A DNA stretch of 64,000 nucleotides from Enterobacter kobei (lineage in GTDB: Bacteria; Pseudomonadota; Gammaproteobacteria; Enterobacterales; Enterobacteriaceae): contig NZ_AP024590.1 in the NCBI RefSeq assembly GCF_018323985.1, positions 3,596,001 to 3,660,000 on the forward strand, in the 5' to 3' direction. The translations under genes were made by a program, and so were the position numbers. Below are positions 24,816-33,184 of this stretch, piece by piece. Numbering within the stretch: position 1 is the stretch's first letter; the number at the start of each line of letters is the position of its first letter. Below the pieces are notes generated by a model, which saw only the letters and a program-made list of their open reading frames with translations, made no database searches and was not told the origin of the DNA.

Positions 24816-25667
24816 ATGCAAACTGTAAAACTGAACAACGGTATTGAAATGCCCCTGCTGGGCTTTGGTGTCTTCCAGATGACGGATGCCGGAGAATGCG
24901 AAAGAGCCGTTATTGATGCCATAGATACAGGATACCGCCTGATCGATACCGCTGCGTCTTACCAGAATGAAACCCAGGTCGGGAACGCACTGAAACAGAC
25001 CGGTATTGCCCGTAACGAACTCTTTGTAACGACCAAACTTTGGCTACAGGATACCAATTACGAAGGCGCTAAAGCACAGTTCGAACGCTCCCTGAACCGG
25101 CTGCAACTTGATTACGTCGACCTGTATCTGATTCACCAGCCTTACGGTGATGTGCATGGAGCCTGGCGTGCTATGGAAGAACTGCAGCAGGCAGGAAAAA
25201 TTCGCGCCATTGGTGTCAGCAATTTCCATCCTGACAGACTGGCTGACCTTATCGCATTCAACAAAGTGGTCCCTGCGGTAAACCAGATTGAAGTTAACCC
25301 CTTCAACCAGCAGCTGCATGCCGTTCCATGGAATCAAAGCCATGGCATTCGACCGGAAGCCTGGGCACCGTTTGCTGAGGGTAAAAATGGCCTGTTCCAG
25401 CATCCCGTGTTAACGGCGATTGGCCAGAAGTACGGCAAAAGCGTGGGTCAGGTTGTGCTGCGTTGGATCTTCCAGCGAGGCATCGTTTCGCTGGCGAAAT
25501 CGGTGCGCAAAGAACGCATGGAAGAGAACATCAACATTCTCGATTTTGAACTCAGCTCTGAAGATATGCTGCAGATTGCCGCCCTCGACACCGCAACCAG
25601 CGCCTTCTTCTCTCACCGCGACCCGGCGATGGTGGAATGGCTGACTGGCCGCAAACTTGATGTTTAA
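24816..25667 (+). CDS. aldo/keto reductase, Dkg-like (2,5-diketogluconate reductase type)
   Basis: The 283-residue protein has the AKR tetrad in its usual places: DTGYRLIDTAASYQNE (Asp, Tyr), VTTKLW (Lys) and LYLIHQPYGD (His), with IGVSNFHPDRL and SLAKSVRKERMEEN for NADPH binding. Length and motifs are those of AKR5-type cytoplasmic enzymes such as DkgA. Likely substrates are aldehydes such as methylglyoxal or keto sugars. GAAGGAT upstream sets the start. A second AKR gene follows after 26 bases, suggesting an operon. Confidence 0.92.
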   Translation: MQTVKLNNGIEMPLLGFGVFQMTDAGECERAVIDAIDTGYRLIDTAASYQNETQVGNALKQTGIARNELFVTTKLWLQDTNYEGAKAQFERSLNRLQLDYVDLYLIHQPYGDVHGAWRAMEELQQAGKIRAIGVSNFHPDRLADLIAFNKVVPAVNQIEVNPFNQQLHAVPWNQSHGIRPEAWAPFAEGKNGLFQHPVLTAIGQKYGKSVGQVVLRWIFQRGIVSLAKSVRKERMEENINILDFELSSEDMLQIAALDTATSAFFSHRDPAMVEWLTGRKLDV

Positions 25668-25693
25668 GTCGCGATAAAAGAGGTATTCACTCA

Positions 25694-26683
25694 ATGCAAA
25701 AACGTTATCTGGGTAAATCCCGACTCGAAGTATCCGCGCTTGGGCTCGGTTGCATGGGCTTAAGCCACGGCTATGGCCCGGCGACCGATACTCGTCAGGC
25801 TATCGAGCTCATTCGCGCAGCGGTTGAACGTGGCGTCACCTTCTTCGATACCGCTGAAGTGTATGGCCCCTTCCTCAATGAAGAAGTTGTCGGCGAAGCC
25901 TTAAAACCGTTTCGTGACCGTGTGGTCATTGCCACTAAGTTTGGTTTTACTTTTGGCGACGACAACAAGCAGCAGATTTTAAACAGCCGTCCGGAGCATA
26001 TCCGTGAAGCTGTGGAAGGATCATTACGCCGTCTTAAGACTGATGTCATTGACCTGCTGTATCAACACCGTGTCGATCCGGATGTCCCGATTGAAGATGT
26101 TGCGGGTACGGTAAAAGACCTGATCGCTGAAGGCAAAGTTAAACATTTCGGTCTGTCCGAAGCGGGTGCGCAAACTATTCGTCGTGCGCATGCCGTACAA
26201 CCTGTCACTGCCCTACAAAGCGAATACTCAATGTGGTGGCGCGAGCCTGAGCGGGAGATCCTGCCGTTGCTGGAGGAATTGGGTATTGGTTTTGTACCCT
26301 TCAGTCCATTAGGTAAGGGCTTCCTGACAGGATCGATTAGGCCAGGAACCACTTTTGGCAAGGATGACTACCGCAGCACAGTACCACGTTTCGCCGAGCA
26401 GGCGATTGAAGCCAATGAAAAGCTGGTCTCATTGCTGGGTGAACTGGCGGCAGAGAAAGGCGTGACGTCTGCACAAATCGCGCTGGCATGGCTGCTGGCA
26501 CAAAAGCCGTGGATTGTTCCTATCCCTGGTACCACCAAACTGCATCGACTGGAAGAAAACCTTGGGGCTGCCGACATCATTCTTTCACAGGATGACTCAC
26601 GGCAGATAACACAGGCGCTTGAAACGATTAAAATCGTCGGCGAACGTTACTCCCCTGAACATCAGGCCCGCGTGGGCCGTTAA
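25694..26683 (+). CDS. aldo/keto reductase, AKR13-like
   Basis: The 329-residue cytoplasmic protein begins MQKRYLGKSRLEVSALGLGCMGLS. It carries FFDTAEVYGPF, ATKFGF, YQHRVDPDVPIEDVAG and PIPGTTKLHRLEEN. It is close to the Tat-exported reductase at 14961 across the whole domain (both share GPF.., RPEHIR, YQHRVDP, PIPGTT), so the two probably arose by duplication, one gaining an export signal. It follows the Dkg-like gene in the same operon and is closed by a strong hairpin. Confidence 0.92.
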   Translation: MQKRYLGKSRLEVSALGLGCMGLSHGYGPATDTRQAIELIRAAVERGVTFFDTAEVYGPFLNEEVVGEALKPFRDRVVIATKFGFTFGDDNKQQILNSRPEHIREAVEGSLRRLKTDVIDLLYQHRVDPDVPIEDVAGTVKDLIAEGKVKHFGLSEAGAQTIRRAHAVQPVTALQSEYSMWWREPEREILPLLEELGIGFVPFSPLGKGFLTGSIRPGTTFGKDDYRSTVPRFAEQAIEANEKLVSLLGELAAEKGVTSAQIALAWLLAQKPWIVPIPGTTKLHRLEENLGAADIILSQDDSRQITQALETIKIVGERYSPEHQARVGR

Positions 26684-26690
26684 TACCCGG

Positions 26691-26718
26691 ACGGGTCCGC
26701 TGAGATTGGCGGACCCGT
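26691..26718. terminator. bidirectional terminator hairpin
   Basis: ACGGGTCCGC (26691-26700) pairs perfectly with GCGGACCCGT (26709-26718), loop of eight. It separates the convergent AKR operon and LysR gene; TTATT follows on the plus strand. Confidence 0.75.
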
Positions 26719-27611
26719 TATTCCTGGTAGCGAAGTGCATCGATCATCAGCGCAAAAGCGGGCGGATGCTGCTTGCGGCTCGGGTAGTAAAGATAATACC
26801 CGGGGAAAGATGGGCACCAGTCCTGCAAAACCTGAATAAGCTCTCCTGACTTTATATAATCCTGCACCCTGTCTTCAGGTATGCAGGCGATACCAAAACC
26901 GGATAAAGCAGCATCAATCCTTTCTGCCTGCAGATTAAACGTTACCTGCCCTTCCACTCTGACCCGTAACGGTTTCCCTTCCTTCTCAAACTCCCAGTGG
27001 TAAAGCCCACCGGCTGTCGGCAGGCGCATATTGATACACCGATGATTTTGTAGCTCGTGCGGCGTTTCTGGTGCAGGGTTTGTAGAGAAATAAGACGGTG
27101 CTCCCACCACAGCCATTCTCATGTCCGGGCCAATTCTTACCGCAATCATGTCCTTATCCACGCTTTCGCCCAGACGGATCCCGGCATCAAAACGCCCCTC
27201 AACAATATCGACAAAGCCGTTATCAACCACCAGTTCGAGATTAATTTCCGGATATTCCCTGAGGAAGGGTTTTAGCTTCGGCCATACCAGACTTCGCGCG
27301 GCATGTTCCCCGGCAGATAAACGAATATTGCCGGAGGCGGTGCCGTTCAGTTGAACCAGCGATTCCAGCTCCTGCTCAAGATCGGCAATACGCGGTTCAA
27401 GGCAGGCAATTATTCTCTCACCGGCTTCCGTGGGAGCAACGCTTCGGGTCGTGCGGGTCAGAAGGCGGATATTCAGCCTTTCCTCCAGGGCCTTCATCGC
27501 GTGGCTGAGGGCAGACTGAGAGACACCCAGTTTGCCCGCAGCTTTGGTAAAACTTCGTTCCCTCGCCACCACAAGAAAGATTTGCAGTTCGTTGAAATTT
27601 TCTTTGAGCAT
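26718..27611 (-). CDS. LysR-family transcriptional regulator
   Basis: The 297-residue protein has an N-terminal helix-turn-helix (RSFTKAAGKLGVSQSALSHAMKALEERLNIRLLTRTTRSV) and a periplasmic-binding-fold effector domain ending near GYYLYYPSRKQHPPAF. It is divergent from the SDR gene, the classic LysR arrangement, with a T-N11-A palindrome at 27654-27666. Near-identical palindromes upstream of the MFS and nitroreductase genes make it the likely regulator of those as well. The effector is unknown; the subfamily (with RTTRSVAPTEAG) often senses aromatic or electrophilic compounds. Confidence 0.9.
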   Translation of the reverse strand: MLKENFNELQIFLVVARERSFTKAAGKLGVSQSALSHAMKALEERLNIRLLTRTTRSVAPTEAGERIIACLEPRIADLEQELESLVQLNGTASGNIRLSAGEHAARSLVWPKLKPFLREYPEINLELVVDNGFVDIVEGRFDAGIRLGESVDKDMIAVRIGPDMRMAVVGAPSYFSTNPAPETPHELQNHRCINMRLPTAGGLYHWEFEKEGKPLRVRVEGQVTFNLQAERIDAALSGFGIACIPEDRVQDYIKSGELIQVLQDWCPSFPGYYLYYPSRKQHPPAFALMIDALRYQE

Positions 27612-27653
27612 CGGCGATTTCCTTATGGAGGCATTCCCTTCATCGCGTACTCA

Positions 27654-27666
27654 TGAAGGGTGTTCA
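27654..27666. promoter_or_regulatory. putative LysR operator in divergent promoter
   Basis: TGAA-GGGTG-TTCA within ATGAA...TTCATAGAC lies 43 bases before the LysR start and 94 bases before the SDR start. Half-sites and the trailing TTCATAG match the boxes at 11415 and 13506. Confidence 0.62.
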
Positions 27667-27759
27667 TAGACACAATCATTTTAGCCCTATTACTGACATT
27701 AATGATAATTGATATTCTGGCCGTATCGAAAATAAGTCTGAATTATCAGTAGGTTTATC

Positions 27760-28536
27760 ATGAGAATACTCGTTGCAGGGGCGACAGGAAGTATTGGCCT
27801 TCATGTCGTCAATACCGCTATCAAAATGGGCCATCAGCCCGTGGCACTGGTCAGAAATAAACGCAAAGTAAAATCGCTTCTTCGTGGAACAGATGTTTTT
27901 TACGGCGATGTTTCAATGCCGGAAACACTCACCGAATTGCCGAAAGATATTGATGCCATCATCTTCACGCTCGGTTCCGATGGTCAGGGTCGTATTGGTG
28001 CAAGAGCGATCGATTACGGCGGAGTACGTAATATTTTACGAATTTTCAAGGATACGCCTGTTCGTATCAGCCTGATGACCACGATTGGCGTGACTGAGCG
28101 GCTCAGCACCTGGAATCAACGCACTGAGGTTCATGACTGGAAAAGACGTGCCGAGCGTCTGGTCAGGGCCAGCGGTCATCCCTATACCATCGTCCGGCCC
28201 GGCTGGTTTGATTACAACAATGATGATGAACACAGAATCGTTATGCTTCAGGGTGATCGTCGCCATGCGGGAACACCGGAAGATGGCGTGATATCCCGGG
28301 AGCAAATCGCCCAGGTTCTGGTCAGTACCCTGACCCACGACGAGGCAAAAAATAAAACGTTCGAGCTGGTGGCTGAACGAGGTGAAGCACCACAGGATCT
28401 TACCCCACTGTTTGCAGACCTGCAGACTGATGATCCACAAAAAAATGATGGGGTTTTAGACATAGACAATATGCCTCTCAGGGAAGAACCGGAGTGCATT
28501 GTTAACGAGCTGAATTTGTATTCAAAAATTAACTAA
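27760..28536 (+). CDS. NAD(P)-binding SDR/NmrA-like oxidoreductase
   Basis: The 258-residue protein starts with a Rossmann motif MRILVAGATGSIGLHVV (GxxGxxG), followed by ALVRNKRK (NADP preference) and YTIVRPGWFDY. It fits atypical SDRs of the NmrA/YwnB group, acting as reductases or as redox sensors. It is divergent from the LysR gene and probably its direct target. No active-site YxxxK is obvious, so a regulatory or isomerase role is possible. Confidence 0.85.
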   Translation: MRILVAGATGSIGLHVVNTAIKMGHQPVALVRNKRKVKSLLRGTDVFYGDVSMPETLTELPKDIDAIIFTLGSDGQGRIGARAIDYGGVRNILRIFKDTPVRISLMTTIGVTERLSTWNQRTEVHDWKRRAERLVRASGHPYTIVRPGWFDYNNDDEHRIVMLQGDRRHAGTPEDGVISREQIAQVLVSTLTHDEAKNKTFELVAERGEAPQDLTPLFADLQTDDPQKNDGVLDIDNMPLREEPECIVNELNLYSKIN

Positions 28537-28546
28537 TCTACAACCC

Positions 28547-28560
28547 TGACAATTTTGTCA
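28547..28560. promoter_or_regulatory. putative response-regulator box upstream of bhsA-like gene
   Basis: TGACA-ATTT-TGTCA is a perfect palindrome with the same half-sites and 4-base spacer as 14854-14869 and 18264-18279, and is closest to the E. coli CusR box (TGACAA..TTGTCA). It lies 115 bases before the start at 28675. Confidence 0.6.
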
Positions 28561-28674
28561 TATAGCGGTCAGTCTCATGACAGCTTAGGTCTGTATATTT
28601 GAATATATAGACAGTGGGCGTTCCCCCCTGATACGAGTTCAGTTTCAAACATAGAGTTTAAAGAGGTATTAGAT

Positions 28675-28926
28675 ATGAAAGCACTACTTATTGCTACATT
28701 GGTCATGGGATTTATTTCTGTGAATTCCGTTTCTGCTGCTCAAGAAATTAATCATGCAGATGGGAAAGAAAAGATCGGTGTCGTCTCGGCAAGCAATGCC
28801 TATACACTTGATGAGTTATCGGATGCGCTCTCTCGTAAGGCTGATGAGCAAGGAGCAACGTCGTTCAAAATTCTGTCAACCACGGGGAATAATCGACTGC
28901 ACGGGGTTGCTGAAATCTATAAGTAA
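28675..28926 (+). CDS. BhsA/McbA/YhcN family (DUF1471) periplasmic stress protein
   Basis: This is an 83-residue protein with a signal peptide (MKALLIATLVMGFISVNSVSA) and a compact DUF1471 domain: KIGVVSASNAYTLDELSDAL and ATSFKILSTTGNNRLHGVAEIYK. BhsA and relatives are small exported proteins induced by metals, acid, peroxide and other stresses, affecting surface permeability and biofilm. The ribosome site AGAGGT precedes the start. A CusR-type palindrome upstream links it to the two-component system of the island. An AraC-type gene follows. Confidence 0.9.
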   Translation: MKALLIATLVMGFISVNSVSAAQEINHADGKEKIGVVSASNAYTLDELSDALSRKADEQGATSFKILSTTGNNRLHGVAEIYK

Positions 28927-28982
28927 ATCATTAGCATCTCGAACAGGATGTGTCTCAACCCTCTTATAGTGAGCGTCGATTT

Positions 28983-29351
28983 ATGTTCAGAACAGAAGAC
29001 ATCATCGATGAGATAACTCAATGGATTGATTCAAACTTACATAAGCCGCTGAAGATAGAGGATGTTGCTGCGCGGGCAGGATACTCCAAGTGGCATCTTC
29101 AGCGTATTTTTTTGCAGGTAAAAGAAGTTAGCCTTGGAAAGTACATAAGAGATACAAAACTTAGACTTGCAGCAAAAGATGTTATTGATACTAATGAATC
29201 AATTATGGAGATCGCTTATAAGTATGGATACGATTCCCAACAGACATTTACGAGGGTCTTTTCCAAAACTTATGAATTCCCACCCATGATGTATCGGAAA
29301 ATCAATAAGTTGACCATTACTAAAGATAGGTCCAAATCTTTACCTTTTTAA
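28983..29351 (+). CDS. AraC-family activator of the MarA/SoxS/Rob type
   Basis: The 122-residue protein consists of just the two helix-turn-helix motifs: IEDVAARAGYSKWHLQRIF and IMEIAYKYGYDSQQTFTRVF, then the RVFSKTYEFPPMMYRK end. It is SoxS-sized and lacks a sensor domain, so it would act through its own abundance. The ATG at 28983 was chosen from alignment with SoxS/MarA; an upstream GTG at 28950 is possible. Placed 57 bases after the bhsA-like gene, it could extend the stress response to chromosomal mar/sox/rob promoters. Confidence 0.9.
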   Translation: MFRTEDIIDEITQWIDSNLHKPLKIEDVAARAGYSKWHLQRIFLQVKEVSLGKYIRDTKLRLAAKDVIDTNESIMEIAYKYGYDSQQTFTRVFSKTYEFPPMMYRKINKLTITKDRSKSLPF

Positions 29352-29686
29352 ATTCATGTAGACACTTCGACTTTATTACATTTACTAAGGTACTTTCTAG
29401 TTACCAATAAAAAATTGTGAATATAACTTCAACATAACCATTTAAGAAGAAAAATTAATTGAATTAATAAAAAACTCAAAGGTCCCATCAACGTTAATCT
29501 TTAAATCCCTATTTTCGATACACTTGTTATGATTTTCCAAGTCTTAAAAAGGTTAACGCATAAGCCACTCAAGTCAGTAAGTGCCTCATCGCATAGAATA
29601 AAAATCATCAATTGTGATATAGATCACGAAAATTGTGCATAGCACTCATTGATCAATTACTGTAAAATATTGTTATTTTAAACTTT
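29352..29686. other. AT-rich intergenic region upstream of two-gene unit
   Basis: About 335 bases, very AT-rich, with no coding sequence that I can support. A CRP-like palindrome is at 29613-29628. It marks an abrupt drop in GC relative to the cargo on the left and resembles an H-NS-silenced promoter region, which is an inference. Confidence 0.6.
29613..29628 (+). promoter_or_regulatory. CRP-like binding site
   Basis: TGTGA-TATAGA-TCACG matches the CRP consensus TGTGA-N6-TCACA with one mismatch, about 75 bases before the first gene of the two-gene unit. An FNR/CRP-family site is an inference from sequence alone. Confidence 0.55.
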
Positions 29687-29689
29687 GTG

Positions 29690-30619
29690 ATGACGATTAT
29701 GGGTGAATTTTCAAAATACGTTGGTGAAGTAGGCGAAGATATTGTCAATGATTTTCTAACTCTATTTGGTTGGCGAAACATGTGCAATAATAAAAAAGTA
29801 GATTGCTGTGTTTCAACACATGAAAAAATAACACATGGTGTCGATGCTTTATACGTATATGATTCTCTACTTCAAAAACAGACATTAGTTAGTGTTGTTG
29901 TTTCTGCTAAATACTCTGCATCATCTTACACTAGTGTCAAATCAACCTTTAGAGATCATTTTAAAGATATTGCCAACACAATTGAATGTTACAATAAATC
30001 ACAACTAAAAAGGAACATTACCAAAAACTTTAAAGGCAGTTCTCGAAAAGAAGATATTGGTGTATTGTTTTATTTAAACAATGATGAGAATGAAGAAAAA
30101 GATAATATTAAAGGTACTATAGCAAATACCAGAATAGATAGTGCATTAAAATTTAATACAATTCATGTCATTGATAATGCAAGAGCTAAATTTTTATTTG
30201 AGTCATTAAACTTCATTAGAAAAAAATATAAAGATTGCGATTTTTTTTGCAATAATACAACATTAAATATAGCATCTTCAAAAACACACACAAAAATCAT
30301 GCCAGTAGAATATATCACATCACCAATAATCCCTATATCTGTTGCCTCTGAAAATGGTCGAAGATTTATTTTACTTTGTGATTTCGATTTTAGTAAAGAG
30401 TCCCTAATTCTTGTTTTCAATTTAGCCAGAAAATTATGCTCTGACTTTTCAAGTCACTATGAAATATACTTCAAACAATATAACGCGCTCACCGACGATC
30501 CTATAATAGATGAAGTTAAAATGTCACAAATAAATGAAGATGATGACATCATAGAGAGCATAGATGTACAAATCTCATCTTATAATTCTAACTTCAGGAA
30601 TATCAAAAATGAGAAATAA
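29690..30619 (+). CDS. unrecognised protein with PD-(D/E)xK-like N-terminus
   Basis: The protein is about 309 residues, AT-rich in codon use and rich in Lys, Asn and Ile. The N-terminal 75 residues follow a restriction-endonuclease-fold pattern: GEVGEDIVNDFLTLFGW (helix with Glu), HGVDALYVYD (Asp) and VSVVVSAKYSA (x-x-K). The rest is not recognised. Start codons at 29690 or 29699 are equally possible; no clear Shine-Dalgarno is seen. The partner gene begins inside its last codons (11-base overlap), so the two are translationally coupled. Position beside the integrase suggests defence cargo. Confidence 0.55.
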   Translation: MTIMGEFSKYVGEVGEDIVNDFLTLFGWRNMCNNKKVDCCVSTHEKITHGVDALYVYDSLLQKQTLVSVVVSAKYSASSYTSVKSTFRDHFKDIANTIECYNKSQLKRNITKNFKGSSRKEDIGVLFYLNNDENEEKDNIKGTIANTRIDSALKFNTIHVIDNARAKFLFESLNFIRKKYKDCDFFCNNTTLNIASSKTHTKIMPVEYITSPIIPISVASENGRRFILLCDFDFSKESLILVFNLARKLCSDFSSHYEIYFKQYNALTDDPIIDEVKMSQINEDDDIIESIDVQISSYNSNFRNIKNEK

Positions 30620-31739
30620 AATTGACTTCATTCCATCTGGTGACGAATTAAAAAATCTAGTTGGACAAATGAACTGTACAGCCACAATAATTAATAACAT
30701 ATTGAGGGAGAGAGGGGTATTCTGCTCTTCTTCAGAAAAGACCATAACAGTCCCCAATCTAATAACTTCTTTTTTGAGTCCTGAAGAATCCTATGAATTA
30801 CTCCAAAGCATCAAAACAAAAGAAAAATTAGATAAAGTTAATTTTCGTAATTTTGAGATTGATAATGACGCTGAACTTTTAGAAGAACTTAGTGGATGTA
30901 TCGATGTTGATGATTTAATAAGTAATGAATATACTAACATTGAAATTTCTGATTTTAACGATTTTACATCGTTAGATGGCAAATCAAATAACTCTATAAT
31001 AATGGAGTTCGAGTTATGTCGTAAAGATATATTAGACGATTGGTATATCACCGAGAAATTTTTCAGAGGTTCTGTAGAAATTAAGAAAGATTATGATGGC
31101 GTACGTGCTCAACTATTAATGAATGTTAAATTGAATCATACATCACCAGAAACAAAAGAAATATCTGAACGAATTGTGTCGTTAGTTGAAAGTAAACTCC
31201 TTAAAGATCAAATCATCAAAGACTCCCCTCATGGTGGGAAAGTACTCTTTAACGATTTTGAAAATGAATATCGTGTATCATTTTTAAGCGAACTTGCTAA
31301 ACAGCACATTGGGTACGAATTTTACTATAAAAAAATTGATGATGTTCATTTCAATCCAGATAAAGATGCAGATTACTCTACACAACCTCAATTAGTAACC
31401 AATTTCCTTGAAAAAGATATTGAGCAATATCGGGTTAAAGGGGATCTTGATAAAATCATATCAATAAAATGGAAACATATTCACCCATACGTTAAAGTAA
31501 CTAAAGTATTAGCAAGTTATACAATTGCACATGGTAAATATGAGGGCGATTGTAAAGTCTCATATGAATTTAGCGATTACGGACGTAAAAACTCTCTCAA
31601 TCCAGAATTATGCATTACTGTTGTAAATATAAAAATGAAAGGGGCCTCTCAAGAGAGGTTGAATGAAATACAAGACTTAATAATGCGACAGATCGAGACA
31701 AGAAAAGCTGAATTACTCCGTAAGTACAAAAAATTATAA
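30609..31739 (+). CDS. unrecognised partner protein of the two-gene unit
   Basis: The 376-residue protein starts MRNKIDFIPSGDELKNLVGQ, overlapping the upstream gene by 11 bases. The early segment (TIINNILRERGVFCSSSEKTITVPNLITSFLSPEESYEL) could be a small helical recognition domain. The middle and end alternate beta-like stretches with acidic patches, and I recognise no catalytic motif. The final residues are basic (QIETRKAELLRKYKKL). Codon use is as AT-rich as its neighbour, so both came together. I infer a sensor or regulatory partner for the nuclease-like protein. Confidence 0.55.
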   Translation: MRNKIDFIPSGDELKNLVGQMNCTATIINNILRERGVFCSSSEKTITVPNLITSFLSPEESYELLQSIKTKEKLDKVNFRNFEIDNDAELLEELSGCIDVDDLISNEYTNIEISDFNDFTSLDGKSNNSIIMEFELCRKDILDDWYITEKFFRGSVEIKKDYDGVRAQLLMNVKLNHTSPETKEISERIVSLVESKLLKDQIIKDSPHGGKVLFNDFENEYRVSFLSELAKQHIGYEFYYKKIDDVHFNPDKDADYSTQPQLVTNFLEKDIEQYRVKGDLDKIISIKWKHIHPYVKVTKVLASYTIAHGKYEGDCKVSYEFSDYGRKNSLNPELCITVVNIKMKGASQERLNEIQDLIMRQIETRKAELLRKYKKL

Positions 31740-31851
31740 TCATGAAACCCCATCAATAATTAATTAGAGATGGGGTTATATAAATATTAAAAATGGCTTT
31801 ATTTTATTAAATTAAAATTTCCAAAAACAATCATTAGTAATGAAATATTAT

Positions 31852-33021
31852 TTATAACAGTTTTAAATAATCACTATACCACTGCATCATCTCCCTCCTT
31901 CCTTCCAGATACAACGCATGGTTATACGTTCCACGAATCGCGTTCTTATCGACATGCGCAAGCTGGGTTTCAATCCACGCCGTATTGAACCCTTCCTCAT
32001 GCAAAATCGTACTCATCGTGTGGCGGAAACCATGCCCCGTTACCTTCCCCGTATATCCAATCCGCTTGAACACTTGATTTATACTTGCTTCGCTCATCGT
32101 TTTGCGGGGATCATTCCTCCCAGGAAACACCAGAGGATATTGCCCAGACATCACTTTGAGCTGCTGTACGATCTCTAGTGCTTGGGTGGAGAGGGGCACC
32201 AGGTGAGGCCGTTTCATCTTCATTCGGGCGGCAGGAATTTCCCACACCGCTTTCTCAAGATCAAATTCACTCCAGAAAGCACCTCGAAGCTCGCCGGTGC
32301 GAACTCCCGTAAGGATCAGCAGACGAGCGGCAAGAACAACTAGCGGACTTCCTGTATAGCCTGAGAGAGCTTTGAAGAAATCAGGTAACTCCTCAACGGT
32401 AAGAAAGGGATAATGCTTCGATTCATGTCCTGACATCGCGCTGGTTAGATCTGCAGCCGGATTGTATTCCGCACGACCGGTAACTATCGCGTAGCGAAAG
32501 ACTTCGCTGCAGCGCTGGCGAACCTTCTTAGCCTTCTCTGTCGCGCCACGGCTTTCCATACGACGTAGCACATTCAGCAGAACCAATGGTTTGATTTCAT
32601 TCACCGGCAGTTGGCCGATATAGGGGAAAATATCTTTATTAAAGGCCTCCAGAATGTCAGAAGCATACCCTTCTGACCATCTGCTCACCTTCGTACCGTG
32701 CCACTCAAGCGCCACAGACTGGAACGTATTATTGAGCTGCACATCGCGAACCAGCTTTTCTTCTTTCTTTGAGAAAGACGGATCGATACCCTCGGCCAGC
32801 TTTTTCTTGGCTTCATCACGTAGTGCCCTCGCTTGTGCAAGGGACACTGCCGGATAGACACCAAAAGCCATACGCTTCTCTTTTCCATTGAAGCGATATT
32901 TCATCCGCCAGTATCGAGAACCAGAAGGAACAACTTCGAGATACAAGCCTGCACCATCTGCTAGCTTGTAGGCTTTCTCTCTGGGTTTAGCAGCATCTAC
33001 CTGTCGTGCATTAAGCTTCAT
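31852..33021 (-). CDS. P4-type tyrosine integrase
   Basis: The 389-residue protein begins MKLNARQVDAAKPREKAYKLADG, with the N-terminal DUF4102 arm-binding domain, then a SAM-like core-binding domain. The catalytic domain contains LTGVRTGELRGAFWSEFDLE (Arg), HGFRHTMSTILHEEGF (His-x-x-Arg), LAHVDKNAIRGTYNHALY (His and nucleophile Tyr). An alternative start three codons earlier (MPPMKLN) is possible; the longer frame from a GTG runs through the arm repeats and is unlikely. It faces away from the tRNA-Thr, 164 bases from it, and mediates integration there. Confidence 0.95.
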   Translation of the reverse strand: MKLNARQVDAAKPREKAYKLADGAGLYLEVVPSGSRYWRMKYRFNGKEKRMAFGVYPAVSLAQARALRDEAKKKLAEGIDPSFSKKEEKLVRDVQLNNTFQSVALEWHGTKVSRWSEGYASDILEAFNKDIFPYIGQLPVNEIKPLVLLNVLRRMESRGATEKAKKVRQRCSEVFRYAIVTGRAEYNPAADLTSAMSGHESKHYPFLTVEELPDFFKALSGYTGSPLVVLAARLLILTGVRTGELRGAFWSEFDLEKAVWEIPAARMKMKRPHLVPLSTQALEIVQQLKVMSGQYPLVFPGRNDPRKTMSEASINQVFKRIGYTGKVTGHGFRHTMSTILHEEGFNTAWIETQLAHVDKNAIRGTYNHALYLEGRREMMQWYSDYLKLL

Positions 33022-33050
33022 TGGGGGCATCTCCCTGGACCGAACACAAA

Positions 33051-33070
33051 ATGCCCCCACTTATGCCCCC
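33051..33070. repeat. integrase arm-type direct repeats, right end
   Basis: ATGCCCCC occurs at 33051-33058 and 33063-33070, between the integrase start and the tRNA. The pair corresponds to that at 2371-2390 near the left end. Confidence 0.55.
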
Positions 33071-33184
33071 AACTGCGACTTGATTTCGGTTGAGTCCAGT
33101 TGATAACAGGCGATAAGATACGGGCCAGAAACCGCAGTATACGGGCTTTTAGTTGATTTCGGTAGACTTGGGAAGAGTTTGAAA

